DNA of 64,000 bases. Origin: Actinernus sp. WN-2022. Its lineage: Eukaryota; Cnidaria; Anthozoa; Actiniaria; Actinernidae. How positions within the stretch are numbered: position 1 is the stretch's first letter; every line of letters starts with the position of its first letter. Under the pieces are notes generated by a model. The model was not told the DNA's origin. It did not search any database and saw only the letters and a list, made by a program, of their open reading frames with translations. Shown in pieces: positions 20,469 through 29,513 of this stretch. The position numbers were made by a program, and so were the translations under genes. The stretch spans positions 1 to 64,000 of the forward strand of contig JAOWCC010000274.1 in assembly GCA_030867875.1 (NCBI GenBank). The letters run 5' to 3'.

Positions 20469-21084
20469 GATAATATGTTGTAGGTGCTGGGAGCTCTAAC
20501 ACTACCTCGAAAGGATGGCGTAGACAGAAGCACATGCGAGCGAACTTATGGGATCCAAGTATCGTTCGTAACTCTTTACATTCTTGCGAGCCTCCATAAT
20601 CCTCAAATATCTTTTTACCATCTACGGCCGATGCTGTATGGAATGCTACTACGATAGCTACGTTCTCACGGAAGGGTTTACATATGCTCGTTAGTTGTTG
20701 GGACAGCACCCAAATGGAAAGCCCTATGTGTCGTGCAGAAAAGGCTAAGTCCACTAGCTTTTCAGTTCGTTTCTTAACGTCCTTCGATGCGGCGCAATCG
20801 TCGAGAATCAATAGAGTATTGGTACCTGACCAAAATGTTGCGCAAATGCTCAAAGTAGTATCGATGGCATCCTGCGATGGTGACATGACGAAGAAACGAG
20901 GATCTCGATTTGCGAATCCACGATAAGTTTTGTTGTGGGCATACGTAGGACAAATCAGTACTATGTAATCGAACTTACCACGAAATGATCCACGAAGTTG
21001 TTCTATGAGAAACGCAGTCTTCCCACAATTCGTTGGACCGACTATGAGTGCGTTGAACGGTACGTGCTCTACGAGAGAATCCAT
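20461..21084 (-). CDS. FtsK/HerA-type (A32-like) DNA-packaging ATPase, E1
   Basis: 207 aa. Walker A is GPTNCGKT (residues 16-23) and Walker B is LLILDD (91-96), with a polar sensor at VLSQQ (126-130). This is the genome-packaging ATPase of Polintons, adintoviruses, virophages and giant viruses; it pumps DNA into capsids. Its ATG abuts the MCP stop (both at 21084), a tight arrangement that keeps capsid and packaging genes together, as in related viruses. No breaks. Confidence 0.92.
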   Translation of the reverse strand: MDSLVEHVPFNALIVGPTNCGKTAFLIEQLRGSFRGKFDYIVLICPTYAHNKTYRGFANRDPRFFVMSPSQDAIDTTLSICATFWSGTNTLLILDDCAASKDVKKRTEKLVDLAFSARHIGLSIWVLSQQLTSICKPFRENVAIVVAFHTASAVDGKKIFEDYGGSQECKELRTILGSHKFARMCFCLRHPFEVVLELPAPTTYYHG

Positions 21085-22319
21085 CAGTATAATATACTCT
21101 GCAGAGATCTGTTCAATATCGTGACCTGAGCATCCGCAAGGACATAGATGTGCATTTTCACATTTCCACTTCCCTTCGCAGTTCTATGTATGCGAATGTC
21201 GATGTCCTTTCCACTGCCGGTTTGTGCCAATCCATCACCATGAACGGTGGAATCTTTTGCTGTGCGACAATCGATTAGGATAGCGAATCTATTTTCAAAG
21301 AACTTCTTTGGAGTCATGGAAGTATTGGGTGTACCAAACCAGCCTCTTGCAGCCTCCCAGAAATCTAGGGGAAGCATACCGCTTGGAAAGAGTCTGTTGG
21401 GAATCCCGTTGACATCTACTTCTACCTTCGAAATATCGGGATTCGAGAATGCTTCACTATCTCGCGTGCCAATGGTAGGTGGATCTATGAATAGTAGAAG
21501 TAGTCCAGCAAAGGATCGTCGTGGAACATTAACGTTTTGAGATATCAAAGTATCGGATGTTTTAGCGATATCTACTGTCTTGAAGTGAACAGCGTAGTTG
21601 TATAGGAGTGCAGCACCTATTTCGTATTTGTGAAGTGCACTACTAGCCAGCGTTTCGTCCCTGATTGCTTCGTATTCTAGTTGGATATTGGTAAGTTGGT
21701 ACGTACCTATCTTCGTCGTATCCGATCCAATTACTACCTCGTTGGCAGGCGCTAGAGTCAACTCAAATGTAATGGTACTTTCTAAGGCATGTGGATATAG
21801 AACTCCATGTTGTGTCAGAATGTCAACATCTAATGGAATCCTATACTTGGAACCACATGCAGCTAGGAGCGCGTTGTCTGCAGCAACAGAAGTACTTGCG
21901 TCACCAGCTTTCGATCGTAGCTTATTCAAGTTCTCTGATTGAATGCCTTGTTGTATTCTAGACTCTCTCTCCTGCGTAGATAGGTATACATCGGAGTACG
22001 TTTGTAGGAGGTCTGGCCTGACAAGGTCTTCTACTGTTTCAGCTCCCATCCTACAGATTCTACGCATGACCAAGCAGCGTCCAACGTTCGAAACGACTCT
22101 GTTATTCGCATGTCCACCAGATAGTACGATGTCGCCCAATAGCGCTAAGCTACCAGGTACTAGTACTACATCTTCTGCTAGCTTTGGGACTTCTACGTAT
22201 AGAGTCTCACCTGGATTGGCAGATGATCGAGTGAAAGTTTTCCTATACAAGTCTCGTGGAGCCTTGAGTGCATGAGGCTCTCTTCGTACTTGTGTGGGAT
22301 CCAACTTTGATGAGATCAT
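21084..22319 (-). CDS. Major capsid protein candidate, 411 aa, E1
   Basis: The start at 22319 (MISSKLDPTQVRREPHAL) is shared with E2. An in-frame upstream extension would run through the divergent promoter and is rejected. The sequence is rich in beta-type segments: GETLYVEVPKLAEDVVLVPG, FELTLAPANEVVIGSDTTK, NVPRRSFAGLLLLF, a KDSTVHGDG loop, and the end SLQSILY. I recognise these landmarks from proteins encoded beside the packaging ATPase in cnidarian Polinton-like elements, where a double-jelly-roll capsid protein is expected. The fold cannot be proved from sequence here. It is very well conserved between E1 and E2. Confidence 0.78.
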   Translation of the reverse strand: MISSKLDPTQVRREPHALKAPRDLYRKTFTRSSANPGETLYVEVPKLAEDVVLVPGSLALLGDIVLSGGHANNRVVSNVGRCLVMRRICRMGAETVEDLVRPDLLQTYSDVYLSTQERESRIQQGIQSENLNKLRSKAGDASTSVAADNALLAACGSKYRIPLDVDILTQHGVLYPHALESTITFELTLAPANEVVIGSDTTKIGTYQLTNIQLEYEAIRDETLASSALHKYEIGAALLYNYAVHFKTVDIAKTSDTLISQNVNVPRRSFAGLLLLFIDPPTIGTRDSEAFSNPDISKVEVDVNGIPNRLFPSGMLPLDFWEAARGWFGTPNTSMTPKKFFENRFAILIDCRTAKDSTVHGDGLAQTGSGKDIDIRIHRTAKGSGNVKMHIYVLADAQVTILNRSLQSILY

Positions 22320-22324
22320 GTTGA

Positions 22325-22346
22325 ATATAACTATATATATAGTTAT
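22325..22346. promoter_or_regulatory. Palindromic divergent promoter motif, E1
   Basis: A 22-bp palindrome contains ATAACTATA and TATAGTTAT. It sits between the MCP start (22319, minus) and the plus-strand start at 22345. One site could drive both strands. E2 has it with one change at 38857-38878. Confidence 0.65.
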
Positions 22347-23480
22347 GTCTAACATGGACTTTAAGATTGATGGGAGGTATGAGGAAAGAACTGATGAAGC
22401 TGAAAGAGGAAAAGATGACGATGATACTGTCAATGAAGAAGCACGGAAATTGGCGTTTCCAGACTCTACGAATGTGGATCCGAGTGAATCACTCAACCTG
22501 AAAACTAGACGCGACTTCGCCAAGGAAGGTGCTCGACCAAAGAATCGGGAAACCTCGTTTACCGTAGACGATGATTACATAGCCGAACTCGGAAGTCGGA
22601 AGTCTCGAACCTTTCTAGAGAGCAATTGATGGATGAGGATAGAATCGAAAATCCGAAATTTAGCGATCGCCACGTAATCTTCAAAGCAGGCACATCGGAT
22701 GAAATGAAACAAATGCTATTCGATACTGTATGGAAACACTATGCGGATGTAGGGACTCGTGGAGGAGTCCTTGAGATAACTGGAATATGGGAGGCCAATA
22801 AGGAACTGGGTAGAATCTATCTTCACGTACTTGGAAGTAAAGAGAAGCCCATACCTTTGACCACAGTGAAGGGTGAAAGATACCAAAGTATGGGTAAGGA
22901 TCTCAAATTTGCCCTAGGCCCTACGGATGCAGAAAGAGCAGAACAAGTCATCCAAGGTCAAGAAAAGGCCGCCGAACATCTCAAAGTAGAAGATAGCATA
23001 CTTCTAAGCTCAACGTCAACTGAGGACCAGAAGGAAGCGGCTAAGGAAGAGAAAGTACGCATCCATAACGAAATAGAATTACTCGAACGTCAAGAAGAAG
23101 CCATACTAGAACGTACATCGCTACGTGAAAGGATCAAATACATTTTCAGAAAGCATGGAATGACTGTTCTTGCAGTGGTAACTTCCGTTGGCGCTATCGT
23201 TAGTACGATAGTTTCCCTGTTGTCGAGATCCGTACCGAAACCAGTAAAGGCTGGTATCGATAAAGCAGCAGATGCAGTAAAGAAGGGTTTGAAAACGACT
23301 GAGGGGTTGCTAAAAGAAATGGGAAAGGAACTTGGACAGATCCTACCTGGAATGATTGGATCTATTGTGAGTTTCATATTTACTATGGCTGGTAAAGCTC
23401 TGGGAGTACTAGCACAGAACGTTTGGTTATTCATCGTAGCAATAGTGGTGATCACTATAGAGCAATACAAACGACGTTAA
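22345..23480 (+). pseudogene. Coiled-coil and membrane protein (378-aa family), frameshifted, E1
   Basis: The first frame, 22345-22629, holds an acidic N-terminus. The second, to 23480, holds the rest. The frame change lies near 22600, where E2 reads without a break. The second part has a long charged coiled coil (EDQKEAAKEEKVRIHNEIEL), then three hydrophobic segments: KHGMTVLAVVTSVGAIVSTI, an amphipathic AADAVKKGLKTTEGLLKEMG region, and QNVWLFIVAIVVITIEQYKR at the end. I recall this Gly-rich membrane-active C-terminus from many cnidarian adintovirus-like proteins. A membrane-penetration role is inference. Confidence 0.75.
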
Positions 23481-25189
23481 CGAAACAACATCCATGCGAT
23501 TCCAGCTGCGGCAATGGATGTCACTGTGAGATTGATCTCATGTTGTGGGACAGCCTTTAGTATAGGATCTCGTTTCTTGTGCGTCTCGAGAGGAACTTGT
23601 TTCTTGTGCGTCTCGAGAGGCGGCACCAATTTCTTATCTGATGGTCCTTCCATAGGAAGAGGTGTGCGTCCTTTGACTTCTGCATTGATGTCGTTAGTGC
23701 CTAGCACCATATCTTTCGTAGCTTTCGGGATTGGATTCCTATAGCCATCTTTCTTACCAAGATAGTACACTAGATTGCTTGGTAATAATCGCACGCCTAC
23801 AGATATTGCTAGATCGAGCCTCTTATGCGTCATCTTTATAGCAAGAAGATAGTTATCGTAACTTTTCTTTAAGTCGTTTACGAGAATAGCGCCTTCAACC
23901 AAGCTCTTAAACTTTTCTTTGACGTTATGACTATCTATGATGGATTCGTTCAAGTCGGCTTGAGAACCAAGCATGCAATATCCAAAAGCCTCGACAGATC
24001 TATTCAACCTACCCAATCCAGCATCTGTCAAACCCTTTCCGATTGGTGGCGTAAACCAATTGTATTGCTTTCCTTCATGTTCATCGTTCCTAATGAAGGC
24101 CACAAGATCGCCCTGATCCTCCTTACCTCCTTGGTCTGCAAATAAATTATATTTCTGAGGCCATGTGGTTGCACCTTTGTCATAGCTTCGGTCTCCATGG
24201 ACGTTTACGTATCCTGTCGAACCCGGGTACAAAAGGAATATATCTCCTAGTCCATTATTCCTACCTCCGTGCCATCGGAAATCTGGTGTTCGAGATATGC
24301 CAAATTCGATGCACAATTTCTCAAGAGCTGATTTGTTATAGGGGTTATCCATTTGCTTGAAAGCAGGGTCACCAGGTAAAGGAACTCCATGAGTACCACC
24401 AAGCTCACGTAGAATTCTTCGTATCGTGAAATAAACATGAAATCGTAGTAGTCCTTGAACAATAGTAGGATACGTTTTGAAAATAGGATCAAACAATGAC
24501 ACTCCACATCCAGAAGTCGCACACCACGTTGCGAAATTCAATTGTTGAGGCCAATATTTGAAATCCGGACCATGTAACCAATGGTAGGACTCATTTGCTG
24601 TCATATGCTTTACGACGGTCTCCTTGAATATATTTGGAACGCCTGCTTTGAACTTATTCGTTGGGTTATTCGTTGGGTTCTTCGTTGGGGTGACATATAT
24701 CCATAGATTAGTGAGATCGATATCTTGTGCCGGTTCAGTAGAAGGAACTGCTGTAATAGGATATTTCGCACTATTATCTAGGGTCAACGTAGATGGGAAA
24801 CCTCTATGCACATCCCACAACGCATTATCGATGCGTTTTTGAATCGTAGTAGGTAACTTTGAGACATCATCGCCGTAAACGACATAGCTAAAATCTCCAT
24901 CTCGAAACCAAATACTCGTCGAATATTTGCCTGGACCGTTCACTTCCGTAGAGGCATAGAACTTGTGAAGATCTGCATGTGGGTATCGTTTCTTGAACTT
25001 CGCTAATAGATCTGCATTCGATGTTGCGACCTCTCTACTTTCCACATCTTCCCTATCTATCCGAGCTTGATTCTCTCTCCTAGCTCGATTCTCAGCCTTT
25101 GACCGTATATTAGCATTCGGCGTTGGGACCTCTTCCTCTTCGTCTTTCCCTTCGTAATGGTAACTGAAAAGACCTCCGGACCTCCTCAT
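23477..25189 (-). CDS. Conserved 570-aa virus-like protein with C-terminal anchor, E1
   Basis: It starts MRRSGGLFSYHYEGKDEEEE and has an acidic/basic N-terminal 70 residues. The central domain has landmarks LNFATWCATSGCGVSLFD, FHVYFTIRRILRELGG, IEFGISRTPDFRWHGGRNNG and GLTDAGLGRLNRSVEAFGYC. A low-complexity linker with a repeated LETHKK unit follows, then a C-terminal helix (LTVTSIAAAGIAWMLF). I remember the central domain from many uncharacterised cnidarian proteins, but no function is known to me. A virion or membrane-associated protein is likely from its anchor and its place in the capsid-gene block. It is divergent from 25231 across a shared palindromic promoter and overlaps the end of the 378-aa family gene by four bases. 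Confidence 0.78.
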   Translation of the reverse strand: MRRSGGLFSYHYEGKDEEEEVPTPNANIRSKAENRARRENQARIDREDVESREVATSNADLLAKFKKRYPHADLHKFYASTEVNGPGKYSTSIWFRDGDFSYVVYGDDVSKLPTTIQKRIDNALWDVHRGFPSTLTLDNSAKYPITAVPSTEPAQDIDLTNLWIYVTPTKNPTNNPTNKFKAGVPNIFKETVVKHMTANESYHWLHGPDFKYWPQQLNFATWCATSGCGVSLFDPIFKTYPTIVQGLLRFHVYFTIRRILRELGGTHGVPLPGDPAFKQMDNPYNKSALEKLCIEFGISRTPDFRWHGGRNNGLGDIFLLYPGSTGYVNVHGDRSYDKGATTWPQKYNLFADQGGKEDQGDLVAFIRNDEHEGKQYNWFTPPIGKGLTDAGLGRLNRSVEAFGYCMLGSQADLNESIIDSHNVKEKFKSLVEGAILVNDLKKSYDNYLLAIKMTHKRLDLAISVGVRLLPSNLVYYLGKKDGYRNPIPKATKDMVLGTNDINAEVKGRTPLPMEGPSDKKLVPPLETHKKQVPLETHKKRDPILKAVPQHEINLTVTSIAAAGIAWMLFR

Positions 25190-25225
25190 GTTGAAGCTAT
25201 ACGTATATATAGTTATACCTTCAAC
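25190..25225. promoter_or_regulatory. Inverted-repeat divergent promoter, E1
   Basis: Outer arms GTTGAAG and CTTCAAC enclose CTATACGTATATATAGTTATAC. It lies directly between the 570-aa gene start (25189, minus) and the 223-aa gene start (25231, plus). It is conserved exactly in E2 (41651-41686). Confidence 0.68.
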
Positions 25226-25230
25226 ATATA

Positions 25231-25902
25231 ATGACGATCCTTAATGTCACCACGACATTGGTCGACCATACTGTCTACTTCGACGACCCTATTCTTATAC
25301 AGAACATTTCACTACTCGAGGTCACTTTCGAGAACAGTTGGTGGAACCTAACAGAGGCGGGCTCGTTCAGGTGGAATGCCGGTAGTATTATGTTCCCACA
25401 CGACGTTGCTGTAGGGTCTTACAACTTTAAGAGAATCAAGAAGGTCTTAAAGCCTGCAAGTGATGCTGGTATCGTGGAATTTGAGGGCAGGATCCCCCTT
25501 AGGGGCCACGCCATAGTAGTTAAGAAACCAATCAAGTTCGATAAGAATTTCTACGCACTATTAGGTGTCAAAGGTGGAGAAGAAGAGAATAACGAGTTCC
25601 TGCTAAAAGTTGGTACTTACCGCGTTGAGATCAAAGATATCCACACAGTGTATGTCCGTTGCGATGCGGTGGATTCCGGTTTCTCACTTCTAGAGGGAAA
25701 ACGATCGAAGGTCTTGGCTAGCATAGAGGTCAGAGGTCCTTGGTTTTCAAGGACAACCTATACTACAACGAATCCCCAAACCCTGCAAGCTATAGGGACA
25801 ATGCAAAACAGTCTTAGCCTTACGATTCTTGATGAGAAAGGCAACATGGTAGACTTCCATGGTCGACCGATACGATACGTGTTGAAGCTAAACCTCACAT
25901 AA
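25231..25902 (+). CDS. Minor capsid/penton-like protein candidate, 223 aa, E1
   Basis: The N-terminus (HTVYFDDPILIQNISLLEV) and C-terminus (VYVRCDAVDSGFSLLEGKRS, then ILDEKGNMVDFHGRPIRYVL) are beta-rich. The pattern vYVrCD...LL...V followed by IxDxxGxxVxFxxxP resembles the small jelly-roll capsid proteins I recall from cnidarian elements, where they are candidate pentons. The middle (about residues 50-135) differs strongly from E2 while both ends match, which suggests an exposed loop or receptor-facing domain. Nine bases separate it from the next gene. Confidence 0.65.
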   Translation: MTILNVTTTLVDHTVYFDDPILIQNISLLEVTFENSWWNLTEAGSFRWNAGSIMFPHDVAVGSYNFKRIKKVLKPASDAGIVEFEGRIPLRGHAIVVKKPIKFDKNFYALLGVKGGEEENNEFLLKVGTYRVEIKDIHTVYVRCDAVDSGFSLLEGKRSKVLASIEVRGPWFSRTTYTTTNPQTLQAIGTMQNSLSLTILDEKGNMVDFHGRPIRYVLKLNLT

Positions 25903-25910
25903 GTTATAAG

Positions 25911-26507
25911 ATGGAAGGCGATTCGATTCAACCGTTTCCATCAGCACCAAGTATCTATCCACAGATTGCTAGTGACGCTGGAAAGAACTTTAGACTGCAA
26001 ACGATCCGAGACACGCTTTCGGACATCGAAGTTCAAGAAAGGCACTACGAAGGTGTGCGCAAGAAATATGCACGTTCTCAAGGAATAGTTCATGGAATCG
26101 CAGTGGCAACTGGAGGTCTATCCGTGATCTTATCTGGATCTGGATTGTGCGCAGCGTTGACTGGGGTTGGAATAGTGATTGGTCTACCACTTGGAGTTAT
26201 TGATGGGCTATGTGGATTAATTTCAGCATCTACGACCCTTGGAGCTAAGAAGTTAGGAATGAAGGTTTCTAAGCATGAAAGGACAACTATGTTGGCAAAG
26301 GCGAAAATCAATACGATTCGAGATCTAGTATCGAAGGCCTTACGCGATGAAAACATATCCGACTCCGAATACAGTCTCATCCTGAACGAAGCGAATAAGT
26401 ATGAGATCATGAGGTCTGAAATTCGTCGCAAGGCTTCCATAGGTGAAAAAAGCACGGATCGGGTTCGAGCCGAACTCAAGCAAGAAGTGCAAAAGGAAAT
26501 GCGATAA
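25911..26507 (+). CDS. Conserved helical membrane protein, 198 aa, E1
   Basis: An N-terminal helical stretch (LQTIRDTLSDIEVQERHYEG) leads to a Gly-rich double hydrophobic hairpin (IAVATGGLSVILSGSGLCAA, then GVGIVIGLPLGVIDGLCGLI). A charged helix bundle follows (AKAKINTIRDLVSKALRDEN, ISDSEYSLILNEANKYEIM). I recognise this layout strongly from uncharacterised cnidarian/sponge element proteins. E1 stops five codons earlier than E2 because one base makes a TAA; this loses only the tail. Confidence 0.75.
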   Translation: MEGDSIQPFPSAPSIYPQIASDAGKNFRLQTIRDTLSDIEVQERHYEGVRKKYARSQGIVHGIAVATGGLSVILSGSGLCAALTGVGIVIGLPLGVIDGLCGLISASTTLGAKKLGMKVSKHERTTMLAKAKINTIRDLVSKALRDENISDSEYSLILNEANKYEIMRSEIRRKASIGEKSTDRVRAELKQEVQKEMR

Positions 26508-26582
26508 AAACTTGGCAGCTTAGTAGGGTAAGAATCGACGTTTCCTATGAAAGGAACGAACATGGCTCTCACTTCCACTTCG

Positions 26583-27521
26583 CTAAGTCCTATCGCTAGT
26601 TAGCCCATGCTTAGTGTAGATTGGTTCGAAGTGGGAATGGTAAGAAGACAACTCCTTGACAAAACGCTTGACTGAATTTCCAAATACATCACATCGCCCA
26701 ATGACTTCGTTAAGAGACATAGACGATCCTAAACGACGTAGCACCTCGTAACTTGCTCCAACAACTTTCGTCTTAATTACCGATCTGCCTATATTGTTTT
26801 CTATTGCCGTAGTAACAACCTCATGGACTATTTGTTGAACGTCTATAGGTACTCCTTGAGGATCGAGTTTAAGGAAAGTCGTTGCAATGTGAGGAACTAT
26901 GCGCTCGGCATCCAAGTCTACATCGATCTCATCGTCGTCACACAGAGAACGTATAAAGACCTCTCCTCTATGGATGCCTTTGTTGCTTAGTTGCATGAAG
27001 CGAGCAACCTCACCTTTAGTTCGTACGAACCCACATTGTATGCATGCATGGTAGAGTATAGCAGCTAAAATATTTTTCTTAGCATCGCTACGCTTGGGAT
27101 GAACTTTCATTACTTGGATAAATGCGTCGGCTACGATTCCTAACGTGTTCATAGGGAACGATAGGTCATGACTTTGTTTGTAAATAGTGTTGTATGCTTG
27201 TAGTTCTTGTAGGAGCGTTCGTCGTTGTAGTTCCGTGTTATCGCTTTGCTTTGGTTTTGCACGGTCTAGATCACTTTGATACTGAAATCCGTCCGGACCT
27301 ACTATACGCAGTCGAGTAGTAATGATGTCGACCTTCGTTTCTTCACATGGTTCGACCTCGGAAACAAGACCACATGTGGGACATACGAATTCAGTTCCTT
27401 GTATTTCCAAGGGGCAGAGACAATCAGGACATGTTTCACTGGTGTTAATATGTTCCACTTGTGGTTTGATATTCAGGCTTCTACGAATTCCAGGACCAAA
27501 CAATCTGACTAGCTCGTCCAT
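26583..27521 (-). CDS. TFIIB-like transcription initiation factor, E1
   Basis: 312 aa from the ATG at 27521 (MDELVRLFG); the longer frame reads through the poly-A/T hairpin and is rejected. The N-terminal zinc ribbon has Cys31, Cys34, Cys47 and Cys50 (CPDC...CPTC). Two cyclin-like helical repeats follow: FPMNTLGIVADAFIQVMKVH with NILAAILYHACIQCGFV and KGEVARFMQL, then VPIDVQQIVHEVV and later. This matches TFIIB and its viral homologues, which recruit RNA polymerase to promoters. No RNA polymerase gene is present, so it may redirect host Pol II to the element's own motif. E2 carries an 18-residue longer tail. Confidence 0.85.
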   Translation of the reverse strand: MDELVRLFGPGIRRSLNIKPQVEHINTSETCPDCLCPLEIQGTEFVCPTCGLVSEVEPCEETKVDIITTRLRIVGPDGFQYQSDLDRAKPKQSDNTELQRRTLLQELQAYNTIYKQSHDLSFPMNTLGIVADAFIQVMKVHPKRSDAKKNILAAILYHACIQCGFVRTKGEVARFMQLSNKGIHRGEVFIRSLCDDDEIDVDLDAERIVPHIATTFLKLDPQGVPIDVQQIVHEVVTTAIENNIGRSVIKTKVVGASYEVLRRLGSSMSLNEVIGRCDVFGNSVKRFVKELSSYHSHFEPIYTKHGLTSDRT

Positions 27522-27553
27522 GATACAACTATAGATGTTTATATGTTTAATAG

Positions 27554-27628
27554 AAAAAAAAAAAAAAAAAAAAAAAAAATGAAGAGGGTCACGCAACGAC
27601 TTTCTTCATTTTTTTTTTTTTTTTTTTC
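27554..27628. terminator. A-tract/stem/T-tract hairpin, E1
   Basis: A long A run, ATGAAGA, the loop GGGTCACGCAACGACTTTC, TCTTCAT and a long T run. It lies between the TFIIB-like start and the stop of the Cys-rich gene (27639), that is just 3' of the Cys-rich gene. One of five family members; a 3'-end or termination signal is the likely role. Confidence 0.6.
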
Positions 27629-27638
27629 GTGGCTATTC

Positions 27639-28106
27639 CTAATCGTCCTTCTCGCTCCTCAAGGCAGCCAACACCTCGTCGAGAGCATGGGTGAGAGACT
27701 CTCCGAGACCTTCCTCTGGTTCCACCACGTTTGGTTCCGCGGGCAATGCTACCTCAGCAGGCTCCTCCGGTTCCACCACGTTTGGCTCTGCAAGTTCCTC
27801 CTTTCTTGGATCCTCTAGCGTCTTGCTGGACTTCTTAGCGCGTTTTACATAGACACCGGGACACTTCTTCTTGATGGCGAGACGGTCGCATCCTGAGCAA
27901 AGCTCGTAACTAGTACGACATCCTTTACCGCACTTCGAGCATGGTATGAATGGGGCACAGCCTTTTGAGATTTGGGAGTTGTGCTGGGCACAGAACTTCG
28001 TTGTCTTCGAAATCCTCTTTGGGCATTTCGTGTCCTTCCCTCTCATCAACCAATCACAAGTCGTCTCAGGCCTTGCGGCGTCTACGTTCGAGTTCTTCTT
28101 CAACAT
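27639..28106 (-). CDS. Cys-rich zinc-binding protein, 155 aa, E1
   Basis: The N-terminal half has regularly spaced ligands: Cys17, Cys28, Cys39, His42 (CDWLMRGKDTKC...FCAQH), then Cys56, Cys59, Cys63, Cys70, Cys73 and Cys82. This is consistent with two or more zinc sites. The C-terminal half is basic (KRAKKSSKTL), then Pro/Glu-rich with a duplicated PNVVEPEE unit that E2 lacks. I recall the WLMRGK...C first site from other cnidarian element proteins. A DNA/RNA-binding or regulatory role is possible but unproved. Confidence 0.72.
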   Translation of the reverse strand: MLKKNSNVDAARPETTCDWLMRGKDTKCPKRISKTTKFCAQHNSQISKGCAPFIPCSKCGKGCRTSYELCSGCDRLAIKKKCPGVYVKRAKKSSKTLEDPRKEELAEPNVVEPEEPAEVALPAEPNVVEPEEGLGESLTHALDEVLAALRSEKDD

Positions 28107-28234
28107 GTTCGATCTGTATGGTGTTAATGCGTACTAAGATGACAACGTAAGCTAGTATTGTGGAATAAAGAATATATACTAATACCATTTGGTGGTGGTG
28201 ATATACAGTATACTAATCATTCCTTTAACATATA

Positions 28235-28273
28235 CTTCAAGTTGGGATTTTAGGTGTAAGAATGTCTAGTGAC
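28235..28273. repeat. Internal copy of the subterminal repeat, E1
   Basis: CTTCAAGTTGGGATTTTAGG and the following GTGTAAGAATGTCTAGTGAC match the TIR segment at 29549-29588. With the TIR it brackets the right-end gene (28350-29288). Confidence 0.8.
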
Positions 28274-28274
28274 C

Positions 28275-28340
28275 AAAAAAAAAGAAGAAGAATGAAGAGG
28301 GTCACAACGACTTTCTTCATTCTTCTTTTTTTTTTTTTTT
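28275..28340. terminator. A-tract/stem/T-tract hairpin, E1
   Basis: AAGAAGAATGAAGA, the loop GGGTCACAACGACTTTC, then the complementary TCTTCATTCTTCTT and a T run. It is placed nine bases 3' of the SSB-like gene stop (minus strand). Confidence 0.6.
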
Positions 28341-28349
28341 GCCTTCCGT

Positions 28350-29288
28350 TCACTCATCTTCTGCAGCTGTGTCCATACTGGCACTATGCTTAGTATTGGC
28401 GGCATAAACGTCTTGTTGATCATATCTATTCTTCTTCGATGGTTGTCGTACTATGTCGATCTCAACATCTAGTGGGTACGAAAGTCCCATACTACTTGCA
28501 CAAATACTTGAGGCGTTGCAAATACCATCGTGAATAGAACCTGGTAGAATGAGTTTGCTTATGTTGTCGATGTTAAGACCGCTAGAGTTCTCATCTACGA
28601 GAGGTTCGTACTTAGTGTTGTCCCCATCGGAGTACGACTTACTTTTGTCAAAGAATTGACCGTTAGGTGTTCCAGTCTTGTAGTCGCACTTCATTCTCAT
28701 CCTCATTATAGGATTGGGCAATCGACATCCAGCATTGGTAGTGGAGTTCGTGGAAATGAACCTTGAAACCACCTTGGTATTGGGAACAATGATGGCGTCG
28801 TGTGGACTGCGTTTCCGTGGATTGCGTATACAGACCTTCTCGTTTTCGATTAATTTGCTTATTTCACTTTCAAAGGCCTCATCAAGGTATTCTACTAATT
28901 TGAACGTAGGACTCAACTTTTCATCTGCAGGAAGGTCCAATTCTCCCTTGTCATTTTGCTTAATTGTGATTCCATCTGCCTCCATAGGTATGATGGCATT
29001 CCACTTTTGGAACTGGAGGCAAGGATGTCTATCCCGTTTCTTGCCTGCATCTTGTTCGTTGTGTGGTGCTATCTTTCCCACGTGCTTTTCCCCTTCGAAC
29101 CGAAAGACCGCCGGCTGAGGTCCATCGCCAATATCAAAGAATACGGAAACATACTTGCATCCGTTAGGTCCGTTTCTAGGCTGGGTCCAGTCGAATGATA
29201 CAACGGATCCATGAGATTGTCCATCTTCTTTGGCCTTTTCGAATGCTTCGACCACATCGCCTACGTTGAAAAGCTTTGAACTCGCCAT
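28350..29288 (-). CDS. Right-end cargo gene: SSB-like candidate, 312 aa, E1 only
   Basis: The ATG at 29288 follows the TATAACTAT motif. No family is firmly recognised. The protein is soluble-looking, with an N-terminal NVGDVVEAFEKAKEDG, beta-type segments (KYVSVFFDIGDGPQPAVFRF, then LQFQKWNAIIPMEADG), a basic region RNPRKRSPHD and a short acidic tail ending AAEDE. Acidic tails and an OB-like beta-rich core are features of viral single-strand DNA-binding proteins such as those of large DNA viruses, so SSB is a weak guess. E2 has an unrelated gene at the same position. Confidence 0.7.
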   Translation of the reverse strand: MASSKLFNVGDVVEAFEKAKEDGQSHGSVVSFDWTQPRNGPNGCKYVSVFFDIGDGPQPAVFRFEGEKHVGKIAPHNEQDAGKKRDRHPCLQFQKWNAIIPMEADGITIKQNDKGELDLPADEKLSPTFKLVEYLDEAFESEISKLIENEKVCIRNPRKRSPHDAIIVPNTKVVSRFISTNSTTNAGCRLPNPIMRMRMKCDYKTGTPNGQFFDKSKSYSDGDNTKYEPLVDENSSGLNIDNISKLILPGSIHDGICNASSICASSMGLSYPLDVEIDIVRQPSKKNRYDQQDVYAANTKHSASMDTAAEDE

Positions 29289-29296
29289 TCTCTCTT

Positions 29297-29513
29297 CGAT
29301 ATAACTATGTGTTAGGATAGCTTTAACAGATACTCGAATTTGGTTTTTATGTGTAAGGATGTTGCGGGTCTCTTCGGTATAACTATATATTAGGATAGCT
29401 TTAACAGATACTCGAATTTGGTTTTTATGTGTAAGGATGTTGCGGGTCTCTTCGGTATAACTATATGTTAGGATATCTTTAACAGATACTCAAATTTGGA
29501 TTTTTATGGGGGC
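29297..29513. repeat. Tandem 78-bp promoter-like units, E1 right end
   Basis: Three copies of GATATAACTAT...TTAGGATAGC followed by TTTAACAGATACTCGAATTTGG and ATGTGTAAGGATGTTGCGGG begin at about 29299, 29377 and 29456. Inverted relatives lie at 13691-13760 in front of polB. Each unit carries the TATAACTAT core. Confidence 0.8.

Noticed and set aside
21084..22523. MCP extended to 22523
   Set aside because: The extension runs antisense through the neighbouring gene and the divergent promoter; E2 supports 22319.
26583..27596. TFIIB-like protein extended to 27596
   Set aside because: The extra N-terminus is a Phe run from the hairpin T tract; MDELV at 27521 matches E2.
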